Made by a program: the position numbers and the translations under genes. Positions 17,706-25,884 of a DNA stretch of 41,855 bases are shown here, piece after piece. The DNA comes from CAZMGT01 sp964565895 (lineage in GTDB: Bacteria; Armatimonadota; Zipacnadia; UBA1398; CAZMGT01): contig CAZMGT010000032.1 of assembly GCA_964565895.1 (NCBI GenBank), positions 1-41,855 of the forward strand, read 5' to 3'. The first letter of the stretch is position 1. Each line of letters begins with the position of its first letter. Below the pieces are notes generated by a model. It did no database searches. It saw nothing but the letters and a program-made list of their open reading frames with translations, and was not told the DNA's origin.

Positions 17706-18335
17706 ATGGTACGCTCCGAGGCGGAACTTGCCCGCGGGTGCCGCGCGGGGAGCCGCGAACACCTGGAGGAGCTCGTTGACCGCTTCTATGGGCCGGTGGT
17801 GAACTTTATCGCGCGCTTTTTGGGTCGGCGCGACGTGGCCCACGACCTCGCCCAAGAGGTGTTCATTAAGGTCATTCGCTCCATCGGCACCTACGACGAC
17901 CGGGCGAGCCTGCGCACGTGGATTTTTACCATCGCGGCAAACGTCTGCCGCGACGAGCTGCGCCGGGTAAAACGCCGGCGCGAGGTGTTAGAGAGCGACG
18001 CCCCGGAGCTGTGGCTTATCGGCGACGCCGTGGCCGACGGACGGGCGGAGCACTCGCCCCAGCGACGCATGGACCGCAGCCTGGAGGGGTTGATTATCAG
18101 AAAAGCCGTTGCCGCGCTGCCCGACCCGCACCGCATGACCGTTATCTTGCGCTTCTTCCACGACATGTCGCTGAAGGAAATCGCCCAAGTGTGCGGGTGC
18201 AGCGTGGGGACAGTGGGCTCGCGGCTGCACTATGCGATAAAGAAGCTGCGGGCAATTTTGACCGAGCCGTCGTTTGTAGACGACGAGGAGGCGCGCGATG
18301 CGCTGCGTAACCGCCAGGCGTCTGCTTCTCGATAA
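17706..18335 (+). CDS. ECF-type RNA polymerase sigma factor
   Basis: A 209-residue sigma factor with region 2 (about residues 18-85: HLEELVDRFYGPVVNFIARF, DVAHDLAQEVFIKV, LRTWIFTIAANVCRDELRR) and region 4 (about 130-190: LPDPHRMTVILRFFHDMSLKEIA, then GCSVGTVGSRLHYAIKKLR). Regions 1 and 3 are absent, as in extracytoplasmic-function sigmas. ATG at 17706 is preceded by a GAGGTAGGG stretch. It is followed by, and overlaps by 38 nt, a zinc-finger membrane anti-sigma gene, the normal pairing for this class. The signal it answers cannot be deduced. Confidence 0.94.
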   Translation: MVRSEAELARGCRAGSREHLEELVDRFYGPVVNFIARFLGRRDVAHDLAQEVFIKVIRSIGTYDDRASLRTWIFTIAANVCRDELRRVKRRREVLESDAPELWLIGDAVADGRAEHSPQRRMDRSLEGLIIRKAVAALPDPHRMTVILRFFHDMSLKEIAQVCGCSVGTVGSRLHYAIKKLRAILTEPSFVDDEEARDALRNRQASASR

Positions 18336-19266
18336 GCGCGAGGCGCGGCCGCCCACGCGCTCGCGAGAGTCGCTCGCCGAGCACTTGCGCCGCTGCCCGG
18401 AGTGCCGGCGCGAGCTGGCGGAGCAGAACCTGCTCGCGGAGATCCTCGCGCAGTGGCCGGACATTGAGGTGAGCGAGGAGGAGCGCCGAGCGGTTGTCGA
18501 GGAGCTGGTGCAGGCCGCCGGGGCGGGGTCCGCGGAGCGGCCGGTGGGGCGGGGCATGGCGCGGCCGACGCGGCTGAGGCTAAGCTTTGTCCTCGCCGCC
18601 GTTGCCCTGCTGCTTCTCGCCTGGACGGGCGACCGGTTCTGGGCGATAAGGCCGTCGTACACGCTTGTTACCCGCGCGTTAGACAGGGTTCCCTCGTGGT
18701 ATGCGCGCGGGGCAATTTATCCGGCAATTTTCCCCTCAGGAAAGAGCGGCGTGAACAACGTCGAGGTTTGGTTTCGCAAGCCAGACACAATTCGGGCGAA
18801 CATCGACGGCGACTACATTCAGTTTCTCCAACGCGGCGGGGAGCGGCAGCTATATTTCGCGCCGTTTAAGCTGCTGGAGATTCGCGAGGCAAATAGCGTA
18901 GACCTAACGCGCATTTTCGATGTGCACGAGTGGCTGCAGCGGCAGGCGGTGGCCGGGGTGGTTCCCGCGCGGCTCGTGGGTCATGTGCGCCAGGGCCGGA
19001 ACGAATCAAAGCTTTTGTTTGAGCTAGACCTCTCGCGCGTGCTCTCCGCGGACCCGGCAGGGGAAGCGATTTTGGCGCTGGTGCGCGTGGACCGCGACAC
19101 GATGCTCCCCGAGCGCGTAGATACGCGATATTTGGGGCGCGACTTTTGGCTGGAGTTCGACTACTCGCGCGAGTTTCCCCCGGGAGCGGAGCATTTGAAC
19201 CTTCCCGAGGAGGGGGTAATCGTCGGCGACGAGATCGTTCGCGAGGTCGTCGCCGAGGAGCCATAG
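18298..19266 (+). CDS. Membrane-anchored anti-sigma factor with a large outer domain
   Basis: A 322-residue protein. The cytoplasmic N-terminus has a ZAS-like motif His29-x3-Cys33-x2-Cys36 (EHLRRCPECRREL) with a further cysteine at position 3, typical of anti-sigma domains that hold ECF sigmas. One membrane helix lies at about 96-115 (FVLAAVALLLLAW). The remaining 200 residues lie outside the cytoplasm and look like a beta-rich lipoprotein-carrier-type domain (VEVWFRKPDTIRANIDGDY, RQLYFAPFK, LVRVDRDTMLPERVDTRYL), similar in style to the sensor domains of RseB/LolA-like proteins. Start ATG 18298 with GAGGAGG 6 nt upstream, inside the sigma gene. Ends just before a strong terminator. Confidence 0.83.
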   Translation: MRCVTARRLLLDKREARPPTRSRESLAEHLRRCPECRRELAEQNLLAEILAQWPDIEVSEEERRAVVEELVQAAGAGSAERPVGRGMARPTRLRLSFVLAAVALLLLAWTGDRFWAIRPSYTLVTRALDRVPSWYARGAIYPAIFPSGKSGVNNVEVWFRKPDTIRANIDGDYIQFLQRGGERQLYFAPFKLLEIREANSVDLTRIFDVHEWLQRQAVAGVVPARLVGHVRQGRNESKLLFELDLSRVLSADPAGEAILALVRVDRDTMLPERVDTRYLGRDFWLEFDYSREFPPGAEHLNLPEEGVIVGDEIVREVVAEEP

Positions 19267-19285
19267 GGGCGTTGTCGGAGAATGC

Positions 19286-19318
19286 AAAGCGCCGGCTGAA
19301 CGCGCCGGCGCTTTTTTT
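19286..19318 (+). terminator. Rho-independent terminator of the sigma/anti-sigma operon
   Basis: Perfect 11-bp stem AAAGCGCCGGC (19286-19296) with GCCGGCGCTTT (19304-19314), a 7-nt loop and an unbroken run of T (19312-19318). It lies 20 nt after the anti-sigma stop. Confidence 0.95.
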
Positions 19319-19570
19319 GTTGCCTGGGCTGGGGCTGGGCTGCGGCCGCTGCGTTTTACTAGCAAAGCCGGTGCGGCGCGCCTGGGCCAAAAGGGCGAGA
19401 GCAAAGCTGGCGCGGGGATGGCAAAGCGTGCGGCACGGAGAGTAGAGGGTGGCGGTCGCGGCAGGGCCGAGTGTAACTAAGGGATTACGCGCCTGGGAGA
19501 ATTCAACATAACATCTATTATCAGACGCGGCTTCCGTTCAGCCAGTGGGAGGCGATGTTCGCCCTCGCCC

Positions 19571-19760
19571 CGCAACGCTCGGAAAAAAAGTCGCCCCGGC
19601 TGTCCCCTGTGCCGCGTTAGGCGACCCACATAGCCCGCGCTCGCACCGCAGCGTATTGAGAAAAAAACTTCCTCGGCCCGGCGCTCACCCCCTGTCCCGG
19701 GCCGCCCCAGGGGGTTTGCAAGGCGGCGAATGGAAAAAAAAGTCTCTTCGGCTCCTTTCG
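19571..19760. repeat. Three degenerate repeats with A7-8 tracts
   Basis: A-tracts at 19583-19589, 19661-19667 and 19734-19741, spaced 78 and 73 nt. The first two units share an order of short blocks: CCGCA, one base, CG, a gap, GAAAAAAA, then TC-C-CGGC and finally CCCCTGT-CCG. The third keeps the GGAAAAAAAAGTC-TCGGC core only. Read on the minus strand each unit ends in T7-8. Confidence 0.5.
19583..19625 (-). terminator. Probable intrinsic terminator downstream of rho
   Basis: On the minus strand GTCGCC (19625-19620) pairs with GGCGAC (19595-19590), enclosing a CGGC/GCCG inner stem, and is followed directly by T7 (19589-19583). It lies about 470 nt past the rho stop. The neighbouring repeat (19661-19703) also has a GGCCCGG/CCGGGCC stem 7 nt before its T7. 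Confidence 0.5.
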
Positions 19761-20092
19761 CGCTTGGCGCGCTGGCGTGCCGCGCAGGCTGCGCAGCTTG
19801 GTTTTTGCCTTTTCCGGCACGCGCAGCTCAGCGTTCGGTGGTTGACTGGAAAGCGGCGCGCCGGCGAACCGTTTTGCCCCGCGCCTCTGTCAGCGCTTCG
19901 CTCTTTCGGCGATGTCGCTAAACAATCAGCGACGGGGGTATCGAGTATCCCGCACCGGCCTGTGCCAAGCCAACGAGCGTTGCTCGAGGGAGCGGCTAGC
20001 TTGGAGCGATTGCTCGGGCGCTTGGCGGGCGAGAAACAAGCCCAGCGCTTTGGGGAAGGTCAGGAGAAAGCGGTAGGCGGGCTGCGCTTAGG

Positions 20093-21361
20093 CTAGAACT
20101 CGTGCGCCTTAAAGCGCTTTTCGCACATTTGCAAAAACTCGGCGTTGCTCGAAGTCTGCCGCAGCCCGTCGATGAGCACCTTAATTGCTTCCTCGGTGTC
20201 CAGCGCGTGAAGCGCGCGGATGAGGATGCGCGTCTGGCGCAGCTCGTCCGGGCTAAACAAAAGCTCCTCGTGCCGCGTGGAGGAGCGGCGGATATCGATC
20301 GCCGGGAAAATGCGCTTTTCGGCAAGCTGGCGGTCGAGGACAAGCTCCATGTTGCCCGTGGCTTTAAACTCCTCGTAGATCATGTCGTCCATGCGGCTGC
20401 CCGTCTCGACAAGGCAGGTGGCGAGGATGGTTAGGCTGCCGCCCTCCTCGACCTTGCGCGCAGCGCCGAGGAAGCGCTTGGGGCGGTAAAGCGCGCTGGG
20501 GTCGAGCCCGCCGGAAAGCGTGCGCCCGCTGGGAGCGCAGGTGAGGTTTGAGGCGCGGGCAAAGCGCGTTAGGCTGTCTAGGAGAATAACCACGTCTTTG
20601 CCGTGCTCGACGAGGCGCTTGGCGCGCTCTAAGGTCATCTCCGTGGCCTTCATGTGGTTTTCCGGGAGCTGGTCGAACGTGGAACTGATGACCTGGCCGT
20701 CGACGCTGCGCTCGATGTCCGTGACCTCTTCGGGCCGCTCGTCTACGAGCAGGACCATAAGGATGCACTCGGGGTGGTTGGTGGTAATGCTGTTGGCGAT
20801 TTCTTTGAGCAGGGTGGTTTTGCCCGCTTTCGGCGGGGCGACGATTAGCCCGCGCGTCCCCTTGCCGATGGGCGCGGTAATGTCGATTATCCGCGCGGCA
20901 ATGCGCGCGCGGTTGGTCTCCATGCGCAGGCGCTCGTAGGGGAACACGGGGGTGAGGCTTTCGAAATCCTTGCGCTTGCGGGCGACCTCGGGGTTTTCGC
21001 CGTTGACGGCCTCGATGCGCAAAAGCGAATAGTAGCGCTCGCCGGCGGCCTCTTTCGGGCGGCGCACTTGGCCGGAGACGAGGTCGCCGGTTTTTAAGCC
21101 AAAGCGCTTTATTTGCGACTGGGAGACATAGACATCGTCGGGCGTGGGCAGATAGTGGTTAAGGCGGAGGAAGCCAAAACCGTCGGGGAGGATCTCGAGC
21201 ACGCCCTCGCTGAACAGCAGCCCGTTGGCCTCGGTCATCTGCTGGAAGATGCGATTAACGAGGTCGCGCTTTTTCATTTTGCTGTAGCCGATGATGCCGA
21301 GCTGCTTGGCCATGTCTTGCAGCTCTTCCACGGTTTTGCTCTCGAGGGTCATTAGGTCCAT
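20093..21361 (-). CDS. rho: Transcription termination factor Rho
   Basis: Hexameric RNA helicase that ends transcription. The 422-residue protein has the N-terminal Rho_N helical domain (VEELQDMAKQLGI, YSKMKKRDLVNRIF). Next comes the RNA-binding cold-shock domain (GVLEILPDGFGFLRLNHYLP, DDVYVSQSQIKRFGLKTGD). The ATPase core has P-loop APPKAGKTTLL, Walker B VVILLDSLTRFAR and EEGGSLTILATCLVETGS. There is no large insert between the domains of the kind seen in actinobacterial Rho. ATG at 21361. It has its own promoter 570 nt upstream (see below), so it is separate from polX. Confidence 0.98.
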   Translation of the reverse strand: MDLMTLESKTVEELQDMAKQLGIIGYSKMKKRDLVNRIFQQMTEANGLLFSEGVLEILPDGFGFLRLNHYLPTPDDVYVSQSQIKRFGLKTGDLVSGQVRRPKEAAGERYYSLLRIEAVNGENPEVARKRKDFESLTPVFPYERLRMETNRARIAARIIDITAPIGKGTRGLIVAPPKAGKTTLLKEIANSITTNHPECILMVLLVDERPEEVTDIERSVDGQVISSTFDQLPENHMKATEMTLERAKRLVEHGKDVVILLDSLTRFARASNLTCAPSGRTLSGGLDPSALYRPKRFLGAARKVEEGGSLTILATCLVETGSRMDDMIYEEFKATGNMELVLDRQLAEKRIFPAIDIRRSSTRHEELLFSPDELRQTRILIRALHALDTEEAIKVLIDGLRQTSSNAEFLQMCEKRFKAHEF

Positions 21362-21922
21362 GTCCAGTCACCCTTTCCGCCGGAAGCGATGGCGGAGATA
21401 CGGATAGAGATTAGCGCTGCGTGCCCGCCCGGCAGATGCTCGGCCGGGCAAAGGCCTCCTCGACGGCGCGCCGCGCGCTGGCGCATCCCCGCCCTGGCTG
21501 GGAGCGCCACCCCGAGCCCACGAGCTCAGAGGGAGCCGGGGAGAGAGCGGGAAACGGCACATAATGCCAAGGCACGAAGGCAGCGCCGGGCCAAGCGCAC
21601 GGTTTTGCGGATCCCGAGCGAGCGAAAGACGTTAGCGCACCGGTTAGCGAGTCAAGATGCATTTGCCCCACGCCACAGGCTGCAACGGCAGCATTTTGGC
21701 CGAGGCAGGCCGTCGCCTCGTCCGCTGGGAGGCACAGTTCGATCCGCACGATGGACTAGCAGAGCGCACATACAGAGCACAGCAAAGCTTTCAGGTGTTT
21801 GCTATGATTTACCTCGCGGAGTTTGCCATCAGCACCGGCACGCCTGAGAGCATTGCGCGACACGGCTATGTGCAGAGAAACTCTCGCTCAGGCCAATTCT
21901 GGGGAAGCTCACAGGCTTAGAC
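21362..21922 (-). promoter_or_regulatory. Long (about 560 nt) leader of rho
   Basis: The stretch between the predicted start of transcription near 21922 and the rho ATG holds no recognisable gene on either strand. A minus-strand ATG in the early leader opens a 14-codon frame (MLSGVPVLMANSAR). Local hairpins are possible (AGCAAA/TTTGCT). In E. coli rho is autoregulated by Rho-dependent attenuation in a leader of about 250 nt, so a leader role is plausible, but the sequence shows no direct proof. Confidence 0.45.
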
Positions 21923-21928
21923 AGCTAT

Positions 21929-21957
21929 AGCATAACAACCCGCCTAGGCAACGTCAA
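21929..21957 (-). promoter_or_regulatory. Sigma-70 promoter reading toward rho
   Basis: On the minus strand TTGACG (21957-21952), a 17-bp spacer and TATGCT (21934-21929). It lies 55 nt past the polX stop and points at rho, with no other gene between. Confidence 0.7.
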
Positions 21958-22011
21958 TCGTTTTTGGCAAACTTTGTCCTCTGCCCTATTCTCGCTTCTC
22001 CGCGGATAAAC

Positions 22012-23721
22012 CTACCGCTCGCGCCGCAGCCACTTGAGCAAGCGCTCCTTGGGCCAGGTATTGACGATGTGCTGCGCCTCGGCCCATCCCCGCCGCGCGG
22101 TGGTCACCCCATACTTGATCAGCTCCAGATGCTCCGCGCGGTGGGCATCGGTGCCGATGGCAATGGGCACGCCCTTGGCGATCGCCAAGCGCACGTTTAC
22201 GTCGGCAATGTCTAAACGATCGGGGAAGGCGTTGAGTTCTATCGCCGTTTGCGTTTGCGCCGCGGCGTCGAACACGCGCTCCACATCCACGGCGCCCGGC
22301 TCGCGCCGGCCGATGAGCCGGCCCGTGAGGTGCCCGATGACATCGACGTGGGGGTTGCGCACAGCGTTGAGGATGCGCTCGGTAAGTACCTCTTGGGGCT
22401 GGCTGAGCGAGGAGTGCACGGAGGCGATTACGATGTCCAGCTCGGCAAGGACATCGTCGGGAAGGTCGAGCGAACCGTCGGCGAGGATGTCCACCTCGGT
22501 GCCCGAAAGCACGGTAATCCCGCGTATCGCCTTGTTTACCCTGCGGATCTCCTCCACCTGCTGCATGAGGCGCTCCGGGTCGAGCCCGCGGGCCACGCCG
22601 AGGGAGCGGGAGTGGTCGGTTATCGCGATATACTCATACCCCCGCTCGCGCGCGGCGAGGGCCATTTCCTCGATGCTCTGCGCGCCGTCGGACCAATCGG
22701 TATGTGTGTGCAAGTCGCCGCGGATGTCGTCGAGGGTGAGCAGGTCGGGGAGCTCGCCGCGTTCCGCGGCTTCGATCTCCCCCGCGTCCTCGCGCAGCTC
22801 CGGGGGGATCCACTGCAGGCCGAGCTTCTCGTAGATCTCCGCCTCGTCGGCGCCGGCAAGGCGTTTCTCTTTCTCGTCGAACAGGCCGTATTCGTTAACC
22901 GTCCAGCCGCGCTCGCGGGCGCGAGCGCGCAGGCGGACATTGTGCTGCTTGCTTCCCGTAAAGTATTGCAGGGCGGCGCCGAAGCTCTCCTCGGGAACAA
23001 CGCGCAGGTCGGCCTGCACGCCGGACTTGAGCAGGACGCTGCTTTTCGTCTCGCCGGAGAGGAGCACTTCGTCCACCTCGGGCATGGAGCAGAACGCCTC
23101 CATGGCCTGGGCGCTGCCCTCGCCGATGGCCAAGATGTCGATATCGCCGATCGTCTCCTTGCCCCGGCGGAGGCTGCCCGCGGGCTGGGCCTGGACGGTG
23201 TCCGGCAGGGCGGAGAGGATCATGTCGGCGATCTCGCGCGCTTCGGAGAGCAAGATGCGCCCGGCGAGGCGCTTGAGCATTTGCACGCCCTCGAGGATTT
23301 TCTGCTGGCTCTTTTTGCCCAGCCCGGGGAGGCCCTCGAGGGCGCCCGCGCGCGCGGCAGCCTCGAGCCCCGCGAGGTCTACGATGCCCAGCTCGCGGTT
23401 AAGCAGGGCCACGCGCTTGGGCCCCAGCCCGGGAACCTTGAGCAGCTCGAGCAAGCCCACGGGAAAATCAACCAGCAGCTCCTCGCGATACTTGCACGTC
23501 CCCGTGGCCGCGATCTCGGCGATCTTCGCGGCAAGGCTTTTCCCCACCCCGGGGAGCTTTTGGATCTCCGACTGCGGGGTGTCCGCGGTTATCGGAAACG
23601 GGGCGTTTTGCACAGACTCCGCCCCACGGCGATAGGAGCGGACGCGAAAATAATCCTCGCCGCGGATCTCCATAATGTCCGCGATTTCGTTAATAATCGC
23701 GGCGATTTGCTGGTTGGTCAC
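22012..23721 (-). CDS. polX: DNA polymerase X family, PHP-domain polymerase/nuclease
   Basis: Repair polymerase of 569 residues, the usual length of bacterial PolX. In order: an N-terminal 8-kDa lyase-like domain (INEIADIMEIRGEDYFRVRSY) and helix-hairpin-helix motifs (KLPGVGKSLAAKIAEI, KVPGLGPKRVALL, GLPGLGKKSQQKI). The palm has the nucleotidyltransferase motif GSLRRGKETIGDIDIL. The C-terminal PHP phosphoesterase starts at about residue 335 (DLHTHTDWSDGAQSIEEM, AITDHSRSLGVA, EVDIL, VIASVHSSLSQ, IAIGTDAHRAEHLEL), which gives 3'-5' exonuclease or AP-endonuclease activity in studied members. GTG start at 23721, preceded by GAGGAGG and overlapping the recO stop by 4 nt. Confidence 0.95.
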   Translation of the reverse strand: MTNQQIAAIINEIADIMEIRGEDYFRVRSYRRGAESVQNAPFPITADTPQSEIQKLPGVGKSLAAKIAEIAATGTCKYREELLVDFPVGLLELLKVPGLGPKRVALLNRELGIVDLAGLEAAARAGALEGLPGLGKKSQQKILEGVQMLKRLAGRILLSEAREIADMILSALPDTVQAQPAGSLRRGKETIGDIDILAIGEGSAQAMEAFCSMPEVDEVLLSGETKSSVLLKSGVQADLRVVPEESFGAALQYFTGSKQHNVRLRARARERGWTVNEYGLFDEKEKRLAGADEAEIYEKLGLQWIPPELREDAGEIEAAERGELPDLLTLDDIRGDLHTHTDWSDGAQSIEEMALAARERGYEYIAITDHSRSLGVARGLDPERLMQQVEEIRRVNKAIRGITVLSGTEVDILADGSLDLPDDVLAELDIVIASVHSSLSQPQEVLTERILNAVRNPHVDVIGHLTGRLIGRREPGAVDVERVFDAAAQTQTAIELNAFPDRLDIADVNVRLAIAKGVPIAIGTDAHRAEHLELIKYGVTTARRGWAEAQHIVNTWPKERLLKWLRRER

Positions 23722-24476
23722 GCTGGCATCGCCTCCTCGACGTTCCTGATGAAGTCGAGAGTGTTCAGCGTGCACTCCATATGATACAGCACAAAGCGGC
23801 GCAGGGCGCTGCGCAGCTCGCTCCGCGCGGCGGGGGTCAGCGGGCAGTGCGGGAGCTGGCTCGGGCGGCAGACGAATAGCCGGGCGAGGGCGAGCGAAGC
23901 GTCGGCGGACAGCGGCGTGGCCTCGGGAAAGCGCGCGACGCAGGAGCGGCAGATGCTCCCCCCGGCGGCGGGCTCCCACAGCGCCTGGCCTGCGCGCAGC
24001 TCCGCCCCGCAGGCCGCGCAGCGCTCTACCGCGGGCTCGAACCCCAAAAGGCGCATGGCGTGCAGCTCGAAGTACATCGCTACGCGTTGCACGTCGTCCT
24101 GCCGCGCGGCCGCGCGAAAGCACGAGGTGAGCAGATCGTAAAACCGCGGCGCGGGCTGGTCGGGCTGGATCGCGCGGTCGGCGACCTCCGCCATATAGGA
24201 GCAGTAGGCGAAGCGGCGGATGTCCTCGCGCAACGGGCGATTGGCCTCCAAGACCTCGCCTTGGGTGAGGACGTTGAGGTTTTTGCCGATGGCAATTTGC
24301 ACGCGGGCGACGACGAACGGCTGCACGAGGGGGGCAAGCTTGCTTTGCGGCTTGCGCGTGGCACGGGCGACGACGCGCAGCTTGCCCTCCTCGCGAGCGA
24401 GGAGGACGGCGAGGAGGTCCGCCTCGCCCAGCGGACGGCGGAGGAGGGTTACCGCGGTGGTCTGAAACGTGGGCAT
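23718..24476 (-). CDS. recO: DNA repair protein RecO
   Basis: Mediator that loads RecA on SSB-coated DNA with RecR. The 252-residue protein has the N-terminal OB-fold (MPTFQTTAVTLLRRPLGEADLLAVLL, PLVQPFVVARVQIAIGKNLNVLTQGEVLE), a helical domain, and a zinc site with two CxxC pairs (RCAACGAEL and CRSCV). ATG 24476 is chosen because the family starts a few residues before the 'AVVLRR.PLGE' motif; an in-frame GTG at 24494 would add six residues. It lies 36 nt after mgtE and overlaps polX by 4 nt, so it is probably part of the trp-mgtE transcript. Confidence 0.93.
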   Translation of the reverse strand: MPTFQTTAVTLLRRPLGEADLLAVLLAREEGKLRVVARATRKPQSKLAPLVQPFVVARVQIAIGKNLNVLTQGEVLEANRPLREDIRRFAYCSYMAEVADRAIQPDQPAPRFYDLLTSCFRAAARQDDVQRVAMYFELHAMRLLGFEPAVERCAACGAELRAGQALWEPAAGGSICRSCVARFPEATPLSADASLALARLFVCRPSQLPHCPLTPAARSELRSALRRFVLYHMECTLNTLDFIRNVEEAMPA

Positions 24477-24512
24477 CGGGCCGCCCCGCAGCACTTTGCC
24501 TGCTTGCCCCGG

Positions 24513-25844
24513 CTAGACGAACACCGTAGCCAAGGCAAAGTATAAACCAACTCCGAGGATGTCGTTTAGAGTGCTGATGAACGGCGCGGAGGCGAGCGCC
24601 GGGTCCTGCCCGATGGCCCGAAAGATGAGCGGCAGCCCCGTCCCTACCCCGGCGCTCAGCGACTGGCTAAGCGCCATGGCCATGCCCACGGCCACCGCCA
24701 AGTGCGGCCCGAACCAGACCCAAGCGACGATCGCCGCGAGCGCGCCGGTGCTCGCGCCCACGAGCAGGCCGACAAGCACCTCGCGGAGCACCGCGGCCAG
24801 CGGCGTTGTCGGCCGCAGCTCGTCGGTGGCGATCGCGCGCACGGTTGTCGCTACGGACTGGTTGCCGACATTGCCCCCCACGGCCATGACCAGGGGAATG
24901 AATACGGCGATTTGCGCCGCCGAGGAAAGGGCGACGTTGTAGTGCCGGATGATCGACCCTGAGATAAGCTCGCCGACGAACGTGACGACAAGCCACGGCA
25001 TACGCCGAAAGGCCGAAAGCAGCGCCGGGCGGCGGAATTCAGAGTCCTCATGCGTCCCCGCGAGGCGGTAGATGTCCTCGGTGGCCTCCTCCACGAGGAC
25101 GTCCACGAGGTCGTCAATGGTAATTACCCCGACGAGGCGGCCTTCCTCGTCTACCGCGGGGACGGCGACGAGGTCGTACTTGCTTACGATGCGCGCCGCT
25201 TCCTCCTGGTCCATAGTCACGGGGATCTTCACGATGTCCGTCTCCATGACATCGCGCACGAGGCTTTGCGGGTCGGCGAGGATCAGGTCCTCCAGGGTAA
25301 GCGCGCCGAGGAGGCGATTGTCCTCGTCTACGACGTAGACGGCGTAGGTGGTTTCCGCATCCTGCGCTTCGGCGCGCACGCAGTCGATGGCCTGGTCGAT
25401 GGTAATGTCGGGGAGGACGGTGAGCACCTCGGTGGCCATAATGCGGCCGGCGGTCTCGTCCTCGTGGCCGAGGAGCTCGAGGACCTCCTCCGCCTCCTCG
25501 GACTCCATGCGCTCGATAATGCTCTGGGCCTCTTCCGGGGGCAGGTCGCCGAGGGCCTCGGCGGCGTCGTCGGAGGGCATGGCGTCGAAAATGTCCGCTG
25601 CGGCGTCCGGCCCAAGCGACTGGAGCAGGACGTTGCGCACGCCCACCTCGAGCTCATCCAGCACCTCGCCGCGGACGTCCTCGGGCAGCTCGTTAAAAAC
25701 CACAATGCGCTCGTCGGGGTCGAGCTCCTCGATGATGTCGGCGATGTTTGCGGCGTGCGCGGCGTCGAGCGCGCGCCGGAGGACGGACTTGTCGTTGGTC
25801 TGCAGCGCGTACTGAACGGTACGAAGCAAATCCTCCCGCTGCAT
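24513..25844 (-). CDS. mgtE: Magnesium transporter MgtE (first copy)
   Basis: Mg2+ channel of 443 residues. An acidic N domain (about 1-125, rich in Glu and Asp) is followed by two CBS domains (about 130-250: TYAVYVVDEDNRLLGALTLEDLI and YDLVAVPAVDEEGRLVGVITIDDLVDVL). These close the gate when Mg2+ is plentiful. Five membrane helices follow from about 280, with VMAVGGNVGNQS and the ion-path segment ASAPFISTLNDILGVGLYF, in which the conserved aspartate is kept. ATG at 25844 with GGAAAGG upstream. It follows trpA by 40 nt and precedes recO by 36 nt on the same strand. A paralogue lies at 32835-34220. Confidence 0.95.
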   Translation of the reverse strand: MQREDLLRTVQYALQTNDKSVLRRALDAAHAANIADIIEELDPDERIVVFNELPEDVRGEVLDELEVGVRNVLLQSLGPDAAADIFDAMPSDDAAEALGDLPPEEAQSIIERMESEEAEEVLELLGHEDETAGRIMATEVLTVLPDITIDQAIDCVRAEAQDAETTYAVYVVDEDNRLLGALTLEDLILADPQSLVRDVMETDIVKIPVTMDQEEAARIVSKYDLVAVPAVDEEGRLVGVITIDDLVDVLVEEATEDIYRLAGTHEDSEFRRPALLSAFRRMPWLVVTFVGELISGSIIRHYNVALSSAAQIAVFIPLVMAVGGNVGNQSVATTVRAIATDELRPTTPLAAVLREVLVGLLVGASTGALAAIVAWVWFGPHLAVAVGMAMALSQSLSAGVGTGLPLIFRAIGQDPALASAPFISTLNDILGVGLYFALATVFV

Positions 25845-25884
25845 GGGCCTTTCCTTTCCAGAAGGAGCAAATGCGAGTGGCAGG

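Larger units (their letters stand above)
19319..20092. other. 774-nt region without a convincing gene
   Basis: Lies between two convergent transcription units. A 183-codon open frame on the plus strand (19545-20096) has no family resemblance, is rich in Arg, Ala and Pro, and crosses the A-tracts and the end of rho, so I do not call it a gene. The region holds three spaced A7-8 tracts (separate entries). It also has two neighbouring small hairpins, GTCGCT/AGCGAC (19914-19933) and GGGGTA/TATCCC (about 19935-19951). No tRNA, tmRNA or RNase P signature was seen. Confidence 0.6.

Noticed and set aside
19545..20096. 183-codon plus-strand open frame between the anti-sigma gene and rho
   Set aside because: Low-complexity Arg/Ala/Pro-rich translation, passes through poly-A repeats, runs into the rho 3' end, and has no ribosome site or family motif.
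21797..21808. Plus-strand promoter around TATGAT at 21803
   Set aside because: No acceptable -35 element at 16-18 bp and no gene downstream on that strand before the end of polX.
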